Part shown: positions 33,950 through 42,696 of the stretch, one piece after another
Layout of the letters: every line of letters starts with the position of its first letter
How positions within the stretch are numbered: position 1 is the stretch's first letter
Source: Lachnospiraceae bacterium UBA7784
GTDB taxonomy: Bacteria; Bacillota; Clostridia; Lachnospirales; Lachnospiraceae
Length of the DNA: 64,000 nucleotides
Direction of reading: 5' to 3'
Assembly: GCA_002480925.1 (NCBI GenBank)
Contig: DLDA01000023.1
Span: 12,674 to 76,673, forward strand
Made by a program: the position numbers and the translations under genes
The notes under the pieces: model-generated
Databases searched by the model: none
What the model was told of the DNA's origin: nothing
What the model saw: only the letters and a program-made list of their open reading frames with translations

Positions 33950-34696
33950 ATGCTTATAAAAAAGGATGGAAAAAACAGCATTACATGTAAGATATCCAGG
34001 GAAGAACTTGAGGCAAGAGGCATATCTAATATGGAAGATCTGATCCATGATCAGGTCAGAGCCAGAAAGTTCTTGAATGAGATCCTTGTCGAAGCAGGTG
34101 AGACTGTAGACTTTAAGGCAGACAGCGGCTCTATGAGTGTGGCGCTGACAGGACTGCCAGACGGATCAGTTAGCATCACGATCAATAAGGACAAGCCTGA
34201 GAATGCGCTTGCCCAGTTGATGGCCAAGTGTAAGGACGCCCTCGGAGATGTCGATAAGGATAAGTCAGAGGATGACGAGAAGGATCCATACGATGGAGTT
34301 GTCGTGGATACTCTGGCACCAAGGTTTGACGGCCGGCAGAATATTTCCACGCTCGACCAGAAGGAGGCAACAGAGCTGCTTGAGAGCCTTCCGGATGATA
34401 AGCCGGTCATGCTTCCGGTGATAGCGGTCATGGACGATCTGGAGAAGTGCATCGGACTCTGCAAGGAGCTTGCTCCCACCAATATGGATGCGCCGTCTGA
34501 TCTCTATAAGTATGAGGGCAGATATTATCTGTCGATGAGGCTTACAGATACCAAGGAGACTCTTGCCGGTTCGGCGTTTTCTATAGTGGAGTTCTGTCAG
34601 GAGATAGTAAATCAGAAAAGGATGCTTTTATTCCTTTCTGAGCATGCAGAGGCAATTATAAGAGATAATGCGATACAGAAGCTTTCACAGCTATGA
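33950..34696 (+). CDS. mecA: Adaptor protein MecA
   Basis: A 248-residue ClpC adaptor. The N-terminal domain (residues 1-85) recognises substrates, including DLIHDQVRARKFLNEILVEA, a family feature; a charged linker rich in Asp/Lys (about 95-112) leads to a C-terminal domain (about 130-248) that binds and activates ClpC for ClpP-dependent proteolysis. In Bacillus it targets ComK; here the substrate is unknown. AAAGGAGG lies before the ATG. The gene has its own promoter and is followed by a strong terminator, so it is probably monocistronic. Confidence 0.9.
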   Translation: MLIKKDGKNSITCKISREELEARGISNMEDLIHDQVRARKFLNEILVEAGETVDFKADSGSMSVALTGLPDGSVSITINKDKPENALAQLMAKCKDALGDVDKDKSEDDEKDPYDGVVVDTLAPRFDGRQNISTLDQKEATELLESLPDDKPVMLPVIAVMDDLEKCIGLCKELAPTNMDAPSDLYKYEGRYYLSMRLTDTKETLAGSAFSIVEFCQEIVNQKRMLLFLSEHAEAIIRDNAIQKLSQL

Positions 34697-34709
34697 TATC
34701 TGATCGGAC

Positions 34710-34735
34710 GAGACCGGGAAACCGGTCTCTTTTTT
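34710..34735 (+). terminator. Rho-independent terminator after mecA
   Basis: GAGACCGG / CCGGTCTC stem of eight pairs around a GAAA-type loop, then TTTTTT; 13 bases after the mecA stop. The leuB -35 box begins directly after it. Confidence 0.95.
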
Positions 34736-34736
34736 G

Positions 34737-34765
34737 TTGAAATTTTTTCCGGGATAAATTATAGT
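34737..34765 (+). promoter_or_regulatory. Sigma-A promoter for leuB
   Basis: TTGAAA and TATAGT with a 17-base spacer; predicted +1 near 34772, 28 bases before the leuB ATG. Confidence 0.75.
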
Positions 34766-34799
34766 ATTTAGAAGAAATAAAAAGAAAGAAGGTAAACTG

Positions 34800-35894
34800 A
34801 TGAAATTCAATATCGGAGTGATCGCCGGTGATGGGATCGGACCAGAGATCACAGATGCGGCATGGACTGTTCTTGAAAGGATAGGAGAAAGATACGGACA
34901 TGAATTTGACCGTACAGATATCCTGATGGGAGGCTGCTCGATCGATAAGACAGGCCAGCCGCTTACTGATGAGGCGATAGAAGCTGCAAGGGCACAGGAT
35001 GCCGTGCTTATGGGAAGCATAGGAGGAAATACATCCACATCTCCATGGTATAAGCTGCCTCCAGACAAGAGACCGGAGGCAGGACTGTTAAGGCTCAGGA
35101 AATCGCTCGGATTATTTGCCAACCTCCGTCCGGCATATCTCTATCCGGAGCTGAAGGAGGCCTGTCCTCTTAAGGAGGCAACGGCAGATGCAGGATTTGA
35201 TATGATAATAGTAAGGGAGCTGACAGGCGGTCTGTATTTCGGAAAGAGACATACCGAGTCGCTTAACGGAGTGATCCAGGCTACTGACACCCTTACCTAT
35301 AATGAGGATGAGATCAGAAGGATAGCAAAGAAGGCATTTGAGATAGCCAGAAAGAGAAGGAAAAAGGTTACCTCTGTCGACAAGGCCAATGTTCTTGATT
35401 CATCACGCCTGTGGAGAAAGGTAACCGAGGAGGTCTGGGCAGATTATCCGGATGTTGAGCTTTCTCATATGCTGGTCGATAACTGCGCAATGCAGCTTGT
35501 CAGGGATCCGGGACAGTTCGACGTGATCCTCACAGAAAATATGTTCGGAGACATCCTTTCGGATGAGGCAGCCATGATAACCGGCTCTCTTGGGATGCTC
35601 TCCTCAGCGTCACTTAACGAGACCAGGTTCGGGCTTTATGAGCCAAGCGGCGGATCAGCGCCTGATATAGCAGGAAAGGATATTGCAAATCCAATAGCCA
35701 CGATCCTTTCGGCAGCAATGCTCCTCCGCTACAGCCTGGATCTCGATAAAGAAGCAGATGCTATAGAGAATGCAGTAAAGAAGGTCCTTTGTGATGGAAT
35801 AAGGACCAGAGACATCCTTCCGCGCGAGGGAGAAGAAGCCGTAAAGACAGTCGGCTGCTCCCAGATGGGTGTCGAGATAGTAAAGCGGATATGA
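34800..35894 (+). CDS. leuB: 3-isopropylmalate dehydrogenase
   Basis: A 364-residue NAD-dependent beta-decarboxylating dehydrogenase of leucine synthesis, converting 3-isopropylmalate to 2-oxoisocaproate. Visible: AGDGIGPEI at the N-terminus, [15 protein letters not shown], the YFGKRH substrate loop with REL, VDKANVL with the catalytic Lys, [25 protein letters not shown] with metal-binding Asp, and [13 protein letters not shown] near the C-terminus. AGAAGG supports the start. No leuCD nearby. The stop directly abuts the converging rhomboid gene with no gap. Confidence 0.96.
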   Translation: MKFNIGVIAGDGIGPEITDAAWTVLERIGERYGHEFDRTDILMGGCSIDKTGQPLTDEAIEAARAQDAVLMGSIGGNTSTSPWYKLPPDKRPEAGLLRLRKSLGLFANLRPAYLYPELKEACPLKEATADAGFDMIIVRELTGGLYFGKRHTESLNGVIQATDTLTYNEDEIRRIAKKAFEIARKRRKKVTSVDKANVLDSSRLWRKVTEEVWADYPDVELSHMLVDNCAMQLVRDPGQFDVILTENMFGDILSDEAAMITGSLGMLSSASLNETRFGLYEPSGGSAPDIAGKDIANPIATILSAAMLLRYSLDLDKEADAIENAVKKVLCDGIRTRDILPREGEEAVKTVGCSQMGVEIVKRI

Positions 35895-36500
35895 TCATAA
35901 AAGCTCCATCAGGAGCACTATGACAAATCCAGTCACGAAGCCTCCGATATGAGCGCTAAGGCTTATGCCAGAGCTTATAAAGCCGGGAAGGATCGAGAAG
36001 AAAATGCCGGCCAGAACGTTTTTCAAGGGAAAGATCCTTCTGGTCTCAGGCTTTATAGCAAAGATCACGAAGGCGGCCATGATCCCGAATATTGCACCGC
36101 TTGCGCCGGCTGACAGGGCGTATTTTCCAGAACCAAGCTCGAGGATCATCGTGAGCACATTCCCTCCAAGGCCGGAAAGCAGATAGAGAATGAGGAAGCG
36201 GAGATGCCCGTAGTATTGCTCTACTATCCGGCCCAGGATGAAAAGGGATAGCATATTGTTTGCAATATGACTGATGCCGAAATGGACAAACATGGAGGTG
36301 AAAAGCCTCCACCATTGTCCCTGCATTATCAGTGGAGTAAATGAAGCGCCGAATGTCAGCGCAATGCTGTTTACAGTGCTTCCTCCGCACATTTCCTCGG
36401 CAAGATAGATGATGATGTTTATAGTGATAAGAAGAACAGTGATAAAATATCCATGATGTATGGCCTGTCTTCTGCCTGGCCTTGTATTTATATCTGACAT
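35895..36500 (-). CDS. Rhomboid-family intramembrane serine protease
   Basis: A 201-residue membrane protein with six hydrophobic spans. Rhomboid signatures: WWRLFTSMFVHFGISHIANN (the WR and HxxxHxxxN elements), catalytic Ser in GASGAIFGIMAAFV, and catalytic His in LSAHIGGFVTGF of the last span. It cleaves transmembrane substrates inside the bilayer; substrates unknown. AAAAAGGAG lies before the start on the reverse strand. It converges on leuB and diverges from the ilvD promoter region. Confidence 0.92.
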   Translation of the reverse strand: MSDINTRPGRRQAIHHGYFITVLLITINIIIYLAEEMCGGSTVNSIALTFGASFTPLIMQGQWWRLFTSMFVHFGISHIANNMLSLFILGRIVEQYYGHLRFLILYLLSGLGGNVLTMILELGSGKYALSAGASGAIFGIMAAFVIFAIKPETRRIFPLKNVLAGIFFSILPGFISSGISLSAHIGGFVTGFVIVLLMELL

Positions 36501-36613
36501 TATACAAATCTCCTTTTTCTTTTAACTATATACCATTTTTACAATCAAATACACAAACAAAGAGCTCCTGATGTCGGTTTATATATAGCTGATGAAATAA
36601 TTTCAGTATGGGC

Positions 36614-36642
36614 TTGAAATTTTTTCACAAATGCATTATAGT
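36614..36642 (+). promoter_or_regulatory. Sigma-A promoter for ilvD
   Basis: TTGAAA and TATAGT with a 17-base spacer; predicted +1 near 36649, one base before an ATG that opens a 13-codon ORF (next entry). Confidence 0.7.
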
Positions 36643-36691
36643 AGTCCCTATGCAGCATATACAGGGACTTATTTTTTGTCCCTTTTTATAA
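36643..36691 (+). promoter_or_regulatory. Candidate ilvD leader: short Ile/Leu ORF across a terminator-like hairpin
   Basis: ATG at 36650 opens a 13-residue ORF, MQHIQGLIFCPFL, with two Ile and two Leu codons. Within it GGGAC (36664-36668) can pair with GTCCC (36678-36682), followed by TTTTT: a weak terminator. The DNA also has AGTCCCT (36643-36649) facing AGGGACT over the start site. A ribosome on the ORF would block the hairpin, so an attenuation role before a branched-chain amino acid gene is conceivable. No T-box motif is present. Confidence 0.4.
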
Positions 36692-36731
36692 TAGCAGCAG
36701 GAATTAGATTATATATAGAAAGGAAATGCTT

Positions 36732-38399
36732 ATGCGTAGTGACAACATGAAATGCGGTATGCAGCAGGCTCCGGCCAGGAGTCTTCTGAATGCGCTTGGA
36801 TTTACCAGAGAAGAGATGGAAAAGCCATTAGTCGGGATCGTAAGCTCATACAATGAGATAGTTCCTGGACATATGAACATTGACAAGATCACAGAGGCAG
36901 TGAAGATGGGAGTCGCTGAGGCAGGCGGAACACCTGTTGTTTTCCCGGCAATAGCTGTCTGCGATGGAATAGCCATGGGACATATAGGAATGAAGTATTC
37001 CCTTGTGACACGTGATCTGATAGCCGATTCTACAGAGTGTATGGCACTTGCCCATCAGTTTGATGCACTTGTGATGATCCCGAACTGTGATAAGAATGTT
37101 CCGGGACTTCTGATGGCTGCGGCAAGGATCAATGTACCTACAGTGTTTGTTTCCGGAGGCCCTATGCTGGCCGGACATGTAAACGGCAGGAAGAGATCTC
37201 TTTCTTCCATGTTTGAGGCAGTCGGAGCCAATGCAGCAGGGAAGATGACTGAGGATGAGGTCAGAAACTATGAGGAAAATGTCTGCCCTACCTGCGGCAG
37301 CTGCTCAGGAATGTACACAGCCAATTCCATGAACTGCCTGACAGAGGCCATCGGAATGGGACTTCGTGGGAACGGCACTATACCGGCAGTCTACTCTGCA
37401 AGGCTTCGTCTGGCAAAGCAGGCCGGATATGCTGTTATGGACATGCTTGAGAAGAATATCCGTCCGCGTGATATCATGACAAAGGAGTCCATAATCAATG
37501 CCCTTACTGTAGATATGGCATTAGGATGCTCCACGAACACCATGCTCCATCTTCCGGCAATAGCCCATGAGATCGGCTTTGATTTCGATATCAGCTTTGC
37601 TAACCCTATCTCAGAGAGGACACCGAATCTCTGCCACTTAGCGCCTGCAGGTCCGACCTATATCGAGGATCTGAATGAGGCGGGAGGTGTATATGCAGTT
37701 ATGAAGGAGCTCGGCGAAGCAGGCCTTTTAAACCTCGACTGTATGACAGTCACAGGAAAGACTATCGGAGAAAATATAAAGAACGCAGTAAACAGGAATC
37801 CTGAAGTCATAAGACCGATCGATAATCCGTATATGAAGAATGGCGGACTTGCCGTATTAAAGGGAAATCTCGCACCGGACGGCTCTGTGGTAAAGAGATC
37901 TGCAGTAGCACCTGAGATGATGGTGCATACAGGCCCTGCGAGGGTATTTGACTGTGAGGAGGATGCTATAAGCGCTATAAAGGGCGGAAAGATAGTGGCC
38001 GGAGACGTAGTCGTGATCAGATACGAGGGACCTAAGGGCGGCCCTGGAATGAGAGAGATGCTTAATCCTACATCGGCCATTGCCGGAATGGGTCTCGGCT
38101 CATCAGTTGCACTTATTACAGACGGCCGTTTTTCAGGAGCAAGCCGCGGAGCCTCTATAGGACATGTATCACCAGAGGCGGCAGTAGGTGGGCCTATTGC
38201 GCTTGTTGAGGAAGGAGATATGATCACTATCGATATTCCTTCCATGACGATCACGCTGGAGGTAGCTGATGATGAGCTTGCCAGCCGTAAGGCAGCATGG
38301 AAGCCTCGTGAGCCAAAGGTTACAAGCGGCTATCTTCGCAGATATCAGGCACTCGTGACCTCGGGTAACCGTGGAGCCATCCTTGAGCTCCCCAGATAA
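36732..38399 (+). CDS. ilvD: Dihydroxy-acid dehydratase
   Basis: A 555-residue Fe-S enzyme of valine, isoleucine and leucine synthesis that dehydrates 2,3-dihydroxy acids to 2-oxo acids. Cluster cysteines are in PNCDKNVPG and [37 protein letters not shown] is the conserved C-terminal loop. The ATG seven bases after GAAAGGA is preferred; another ATG six bases upstream sits too close to it. Length is normal. It precedes ilvB in the same direction with a 73-base gap. Confidence 0.97.
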   Translation: MRSDNMKCGMQQAPARSLLNALGFTREEMEKPLVGIVSSYNEIVPGHMNIDKITEAVKMGVAEAGGTPVVFPAIAVCDGIAMGHIGMKYSLVTRDLIADSTECMALAHQFDALVMIPNCDKNVPGLLMAAARINVPTVFVSGGPMLAGHVNGRKRSLSSMFEAVGANAAGKMTEDEVRNYEENVCPTCGSCSGMYTANSMNCLTEAIGMGLRGNGTIPAVYSARLRLAKQAGYAVMDMLEKNIRPRDIMTKESIINALTVDMALGCSTNTMLHLPAIAHEIGFDFDISFANPISERTPNLCHLAPAGPTYIEDLNEAGGVYAVMKELGEAGLLNLDCMTVTGKTIGENIKNAVNRNPEVIRPIDNPYMKNGGLAVLKGNLAPDGSVVKRSAVAPEMMVHTGPARVFDCEEDAISAIKGGKIVAGDVVVIRYEGPKGGPGMREMLNPTSAIAGMGLGSSVALITDGRFSGASRGASIGHVSPEAAVGGPIALVEEGDMITIDIPSMTITLEVADDELASRKAAWKPREPKVTSGYLRRYQALVTSGNRGAILELPR

Positions 38400-38472
38400 A
38401 GCTACTCTTGGAAATTCATAGAGAAGAAGGCGGTAAATATAGGGATACCAGATTTACCGGAGGAAAGGATAA

Positions 38473-40143
38473 ATGGAACTTACAGGTGCACAGATAGTAA
38501 TAGAATGTCTTGTAGAGCAGGGTGTGGATACGGTATTCGGATATCCCGGCGGAGCCATTCTGAATGTGTATGATGAATTATATAAGAATAAAGACAGGAT
38601 CCGCCATATACTTACAAGCCATGAGCAGGGAGCCTCGCATGCTGCAGACGGATATGCGAGGAGTACAGGCAAGGTAGGAGTATGTATGGCTACCTCAGGG
38701 CCGGGAGCTACCAACCTTGTGACAGGTATAGCTACAGCCTATATGGATTCAGTCCCGATCGTTGCGATCACCTGTAATGTCGCAGTACCGCTTCTGGGAA
38801 AGGATTCCTTCCAGGAGGTCGATATAGCCGGGGTCACTATGCCGGTGACCAAGCATAATTTCATTGTAAAGGATGTAAGGGACCTGGCTCCTACGATAAG
38901 GAGAGCCTTCAGGATAGCAAAATCCGGAAGGCCTGGTCCGGTCCTTATAGATATTCCTAAGGATGTCACAGGAAACAGGACAGAATATGAGGCAGCAGTA
39001 CCTGAGGTAATAGAGAGAAAGACGGCTGACATAAGGGAGTCGGATATAGATGAGGCTGTCTCAATGATAAAGAAAGCGACAAAGCCTTATATCTTTGTAG
39101 GCGGCGGAGCTGTTATTTCACGGGCAGCGGATGAGGTAAGGGAGTTTGCTGATCTGATAGATGCGCCTGTCTGTGATTCTCTTATGGGAAAGGGCGCCTA
39201 TCCCGGAAGTGGCAGGAGATACACAGGAATGCTGGGAATGCACGGTACAAAGGCATCAAATCTGGGAGTTTCCTCTTGTGACCTCCTTATTGCCATAGGT
39301 ACACGTTTCTCAGACAGGGTGCTTGGCAATCCAAAGACCTTTGCCTCGAATGCAAAGGTCCTTCAGATCGATGTGGATCCGGCTGAGATCAATAAAAATA
39401 TTATTGCCGACGCCCAGATCATTGGAGACGTAAGAGAGGCCTTAAGGCAGCTGATACCTAAGCTTGACAAACAGGATCATCATCACTGGATGGACCATAT
39501 GGCTGATCTATGCAGGAAGTTCCCGCTGGAGGTTCCAAAGCAGGGACTTACAGGCCCATATGCAGTAAGAAAGATATACGAGGAAACAAAGGGCAATGCT
39601 ATCATCTCGACCGAAGTCGGTCAGCATCAGATGTGGGCAGCCCAGTATTATCTTTACGACAGACCGGGACAGCTACTGACATCCGGAGGCTTAGGTACAA
39701 TGGGCTACGGACTTGGTGCCTCAATCGGAGCTGCCGTAGGCAATCCAGGCTGTAAGGTCATAAATATAGCCGGAGACGGATGCTTCAGAATGAATATGAA
39801 TGAGATAGCCACAGCGGTAAGGAACAAGCTTCCTATCGTAGAGGTGATAATGAACAATCATGTGCTCGGCATGGTGCGTCAGTGGCAGGACCTCTTCTAT
39901 GGCAAGCGTTATTCCAATACCATACTGGATGATGGAGTGGATTATGTGAAGCTTGCAGAGGCAATGGGAGCAAAGGGATTACGCGCGACAAGCCAGAAGG
40001 AATTCGATTCCGCTATAAGGACCGCAATGGATGAGGATACGCCGGTCGTCATTGATGCGATAATAGGAAGCGATGACAAGGTATGGCCTATGGTCGCACC
40101 GGGTAAGCCGATAGCCGAATGCTTTGATCAGTCTGATCTCTGA
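38473..40143 (+). CDS. ilvB: Acetolactate synthase, biosynthetic large subunit
   Basis: A 556-residue thiamine-diphosphate enzyme condensing pyruvate with pyruvate or 2-oxobutyrate. Catalytic Glu is in SHEQGASHAADGYAR; FAD-binding and TPP-binding segments include FGYPGGAILNVYDEL, SGPGATNLVTGI and the TPP-Mg loop AGDGCFRMNMNEI. The length points to the anabolic type. No small subunit ilvN is adjacent; it must lie elsewhere. GGAGGAAAGG precedes the ATG; the arms CGGTAAAT (38431) and ATTTACCG (38452) form a hairpin ending next to that site and may affect translation. Confidence 0.96.
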   Translation: MELTGAQIVIECLVEQGVDTVFGYPGGAILNVYDELYKNKDRIRHILTSHEQGASHAADGYARSTGKVGVCMATSGPGATNLVTGIATAYMDSVPIVAITCNVAVPLLGKDSFQEVDIAGVTMPVTKHNFIVKDVRDLAPTIRRAFRIAKSGRPGPVLIDIPKDVTGNRTEYEAAVPEVIERKTADIRESDIDEAVSMIKKATKPYIFVGGGAVISRAADEVREFADLIDAPVCDSLMGKGAYPGSGRRYTGMLGMHGTKASNLGVSSCDLLIAIGTRFSDRVLGNPKTFASNAKVLQIDVDPAEINKNIIADAQIIGDVREALRQLIPKLDKQDHHHWMDHMADLCRKFPLEVPKQGLTGPYAVRKIYEETKGNAIISTEVGQHQMWAAQYYLYDRPGQLLTSGGLGTMGYGLGASIGAAVGNPGCKVINIAGDGCFRMNMNEIATAVRNKLPIVEVIMNNHVLGMVRQWQDLFYGKRYSNTILDDGVDYVKLAEAMGAKGLRATSQKEFDSAIRTAMDEDTPVVIDAIIGSDDKVWPMVAPGKPIAECFDQSDL

Positions 40144-40170
40144 AAAAGGTATGGTATATAAGTCTTTTCC

Positions 40171-40199
40171 TTGATTATAGTAAGCAAAAGTGATATATT
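40171..40199 (+). promoter_or_regulatory. Sigma-A promoter for serC-serA
   Basis: TTGATT and TATATT with a 17-base spacer; predicted +1 near 40206, 30 bases before serC. Confidence 0.72.
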
Positions 40200-40235
40200 G
40201 TTTACGAATATTTATGCATACAGGAGGATTACGTA

Positions 40236-41324
40236 ATGTCTAGAGTTTATAACTTTTCCGCTGGACCGGCAGTGCTGCCGGAGGAGGTTTTGAAGGAGGC
40301 ACAGGCCGATCTGCTTGATTACAAGGGCTGCGGTATGTCAGTAATGGAGATGTCGCATCGATCCCAGATGTTTGACGACATAATCAAGTCAGCAGAAAAG
40401 GATATCAGGACATTACTTAATATCCCTGATAATTATAAGGTCCTTTTCCTTCAGGGCGGAGCATATCAGCAGTTTGCAGCAATCCCGATGAACATGATGA
40501 ACAAGCATCATAAGGCTGGATATGTGCTTACAGGTCAGTGGGCTACAAAGGCCTGGAAGGAAGCGAAGATCTATGGTGATGCTGTAGCCCTTGCTTCATC
40601 AGAGGACAAGACATATTCCTATATTCCTGACTGTTCAGATCTTCCTATCACGGATGATATGGATTATGTCTATATCTGCCAGAACAACACTATTTACGGA
40701 ACAGAATACTGGGAGCTTCCGAATACAAAGGGCGTAGATCTGGTCGCTGATGTTTCCAGCTGCTTCCTTTCAAAGCCAATGGATGTAAGCAAGTACGCTG
40801 TAATGTACGGCGGTGTCCAGAAAAACGTAGGACCTGCAGGTCTCGTGATCGATATCATAAGAGAAGACCTGATTACTGATGATGTTTATCCTGGCACTCC
40901 AACTATGCTCAAGTGGAAGACCCAGGCTGACAAGGATTCCCTCTTTAACACTCCTAACTGCTGGGCAATCTATATGTGCGGTCTTGTATTCAAGTGGCTC
41001 TTAAGGAACGGCGGACTTGCCGAGATGGAGAAGAGAAATGCCGAGAAGGCTGCTATCCTTTATGATTTCCTTGATCAGAGTAAGCTCTTCAAGGGAACTG
41101 TCGAGAAGAAGGACAGATCAGTCATGAATGTTCCATTTGTCACAGGGGACAAGGATCTCGATGCCAGGTTCGTAGCAGAGGCCAAGGCAGCAGGCCTTGA
41201 GAATATCAAGGGACACCGTACAGTAGGCGGCATGAGAGCTTCGATCTATAACGCAATGCCAAAGGCAGGAGTAGAGAAGCTCGTGGAGTTTATGGGAGAT
41301 TTTGAGAAGAAGAATTTGAGGTGA
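40236..41324 (+). CDS. serC: Phosphoserine aminotransferase
   Basis: A 362-residue PLP enzyme that makes phosphoserine from 3-phosphohydroxypyruvate and glutamate. It starts MSRVYNFSAGPAVLPEEV, the family N-terminus; the PLP Lys is in MYGGVQKNVGPAGLVI, and HRTVGGMRASIYNAMP is the conserved C-terminal element. AGGAGG stands before the ATG. It forms a serine operon with serA, 137 bases downstream. As with the decarboxylase at 32353, its stop codon lies in a GAGGTG heptad array. Confidence 0.97.
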   Translation: MSRVYNFSAGPAVLPEEVLKEAQADLLDYKGCGMSVMEMSHRSQMFDDIIKSAEKDIRTLLNIPDNYKVLFLQGGAYQQFAAIPMNMMNKHHKAGYVLTGQWATKAWKEAKIYGDAVALASSEDKTYSYIPDCSDLPITDDMDYVYICQNNTIYGTEYWELPNTKGVDLVADVSSCFLSKPMDVSKYAVMYGGVQKNVGPAGLVIDIIREDLITDDVYPGTPTMLKWKTQADKDSLFNTPNCWAIYMCGLVFKWLLRNGGLAEMEKRNAEKAAILYDFLDQSKLFKGTVEKKDRSVMNVPFVTGDKDLDARFVAEAKAAGLENIKGHRTVGGMRASIYNAMPKAGVEKLVEFMGDFEKKNLR

Positions 41325-41440
41325 GAGGTCAGAGGTCAGAGGATATGGACTTAAGATTCCACACCTCAAACCTTGCACCTCAAACCTCACACCTCAAACC
41401 TTGCACCTCAAACCTCACACCTCAAACCTCACACCTACAA
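41317..41440. repeat. GAGGTG/CACCTC heptad inverted array, copy D
   Basis: Left arm: GAGGTGAGAGGTCAGAGG-type heptads beginning at the serC stop codon. After a spacer of about 18 bases the right arm is a 28-base tandem unit (four heptads: ACACCTC, AAACCTT, GCACCTC, AAACCTC) present about 2.7 times from 41361. The arms are mutually complementary. It lies between serC and serA and must be transcribed with them. Same family as array C at 33612-33787. Confidence 0.85.
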
Positions 41441-41461
41441 CAGAAAGGAAACTAAAGTACT

Positions 41462-42625
41462 ATGTTCCGCTATCACACACTTAACGCCATTTCCCCTAAG
41501 GGACTGGTGAAGTTTTCAAATAATTACGAGCAGACCGATGAGGCCGATGATGCTGACGCTTTTATAGTAAGAAGCGCCAAGCTCCACGATATGGAGTTTT
41601 CTGATAAGCTCTGCTGCATAGCAAGAGCAGGAGCAGGCGTCAATAATATCCCTCTTGATAAATGCGCAGATCAGGGTATCGTCGTTTTCAATACACCTGG
41701 AGCAAATGCAAATGCAGTTAAGGAGCTGGTATTCGCAGGAATGCTTCTTGCAAGCCGCGATATCATCGGTTCTGTAAACTGGGTCCTGGAGAATAAGGAT
41801 GACCCGGACATTTCCAAGTCAATGGAAAAGGCAAAGAAGAATTTCGCAGGGAATGAGCTCGCAGGCAAGAAGCTCGGAGTAATCGGACTCGGAGCTATAG
41901 GACAGCAGGTCGCAAACGCAGCCACCCATCTGGGAATGGAGGTTTACGGCTATGATCCTTATATCTCGGTAAATGCAGCCTGGAACCTGTCCAGAAATGT
42001 CGAGCATATAGGAAATGTCGATGATATATACAGAGACTGTGATTTCATTACAGTTCATGTGCCTCTTCTTGATTCGACAAAGGGCATGATCGATGCCCAA
42101 GCAGTGGACAAGATGAAGAAGGGTGTAGTCATCCTGAACTTCGCAAGGGATCTTCTGGTTGATGAGAAGGCAGTTCTTGATGGTATCAAGACAGGTAAGA
42201 TAAAGCATTATGTGACAGATTTTCCTAATCCGGTTACAGCCGGAAAGCCGGGAGTTATCGCAACCTCCCACTTGGGAGCATCTACTGCAGAGGCAGAGGA
42301 AAACTGTGCTATGATGGCCGTTGATGAGATAATGGATTATCTCGAGAATGGAAACGTCACACATTCAGTCAACTTCCCTGACTGCTCTATGGGCGTCTGC
42401 CAGGCAAAGGGAAGACTTGCTATCCTTCATCACAACAAGAGCGGTCTTATAGCCAAGTATACGACAATTCTAGGCGATGCAGCGATAAATGTATCAGACA
42501 TGACCAATAAGAGTCGTGGAGACTATGCATACTCACTTATAGACGTTGATTCTGAGATTACTTCAGATGTTGTTGACAAGCTCAGCTCAATACCTGATGT
42601 GATTCGTGTGAGAGTAGTTAAATAA
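41462..42625 (+). CDS. serA: D-3-phosphoglycerate dehydrogenase
   Basis: A 387-residue NAD-dependent enzyme that oxidises 3-phosphoglycerate, the first step of serine synthesis. The Rossmann fingerprint KLGVIGLGAIGQQVANAA is intact with VYGYDPY giving the NAD-selecting Asp; catalytic Arg in NFARDLLVDE, Glu in TDFPNPV region, His in ATSHLGAST. A C-terminal ACT domain (last ~75 residues) may give serine feedback inhibition. CAGAAAGGAAAC is the ribosome binding site. A strong terminator follows 20 bases later. Confidence 0.95.
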   Translation: MFRYHTLNAISPKGLVKFSNNYEQTDEADDADAFIVRSAKLHDMEFSDKLCCIARAGAGVNNIPLDKCADQGIVVFNTPGANANAVKELVFAGMLLASRDIIGSVNWVLENKDDPDISKSMEKAKKNFAGNELAGKKLGVIGLGAIGQQVANAATHLGMEVYGYDPYISVNAAWNLSRNVEHIGNVDDIYRDCDFITVHVPLLDSTKGMIDAQAVDKMKKGVVILNFARDLLVDEKAVLDGIKTGKIKHYVTDFPNPVTAGKPGVIATSHLGASTAEAEENCAMMAVDEIMDYLENGNVTHSVNFPDCSMGVCQAKGRLAILHHNKSGLIAKYTTILGDAAINVSDMTNKSRGDYAYSLIDVDSEITSDVVDKLSSIPDVIRVRVVK

Positions 42626-42645
42626 GTTTAATTATAAAAGACTAG

Positions 42646-42680
42646 ACGCAGACAGGCATAAGGTCTGTCTGCGTTTTTTA
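42646..42680 (+). terminator. Rho-independent terminator after serA
   Basis: Ten-base-pair stem ACGCAGACAG / CTGTCTGCGT, loop GCATAAGGT, then TTTTTT. It ends only a few bases before the ribosome binding site of the next gene, so any readthrough would be controlled here. Confidence 0.95.
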
Positions 42681-42696
42681 CAGAAAGGAGTTTTTG

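Noticed and set aside
36643-36691. T-box leader for ilvD
   Set aside because: No AGGGTGGTACCGCG-type motif or specifier stem, and the leader is too short.
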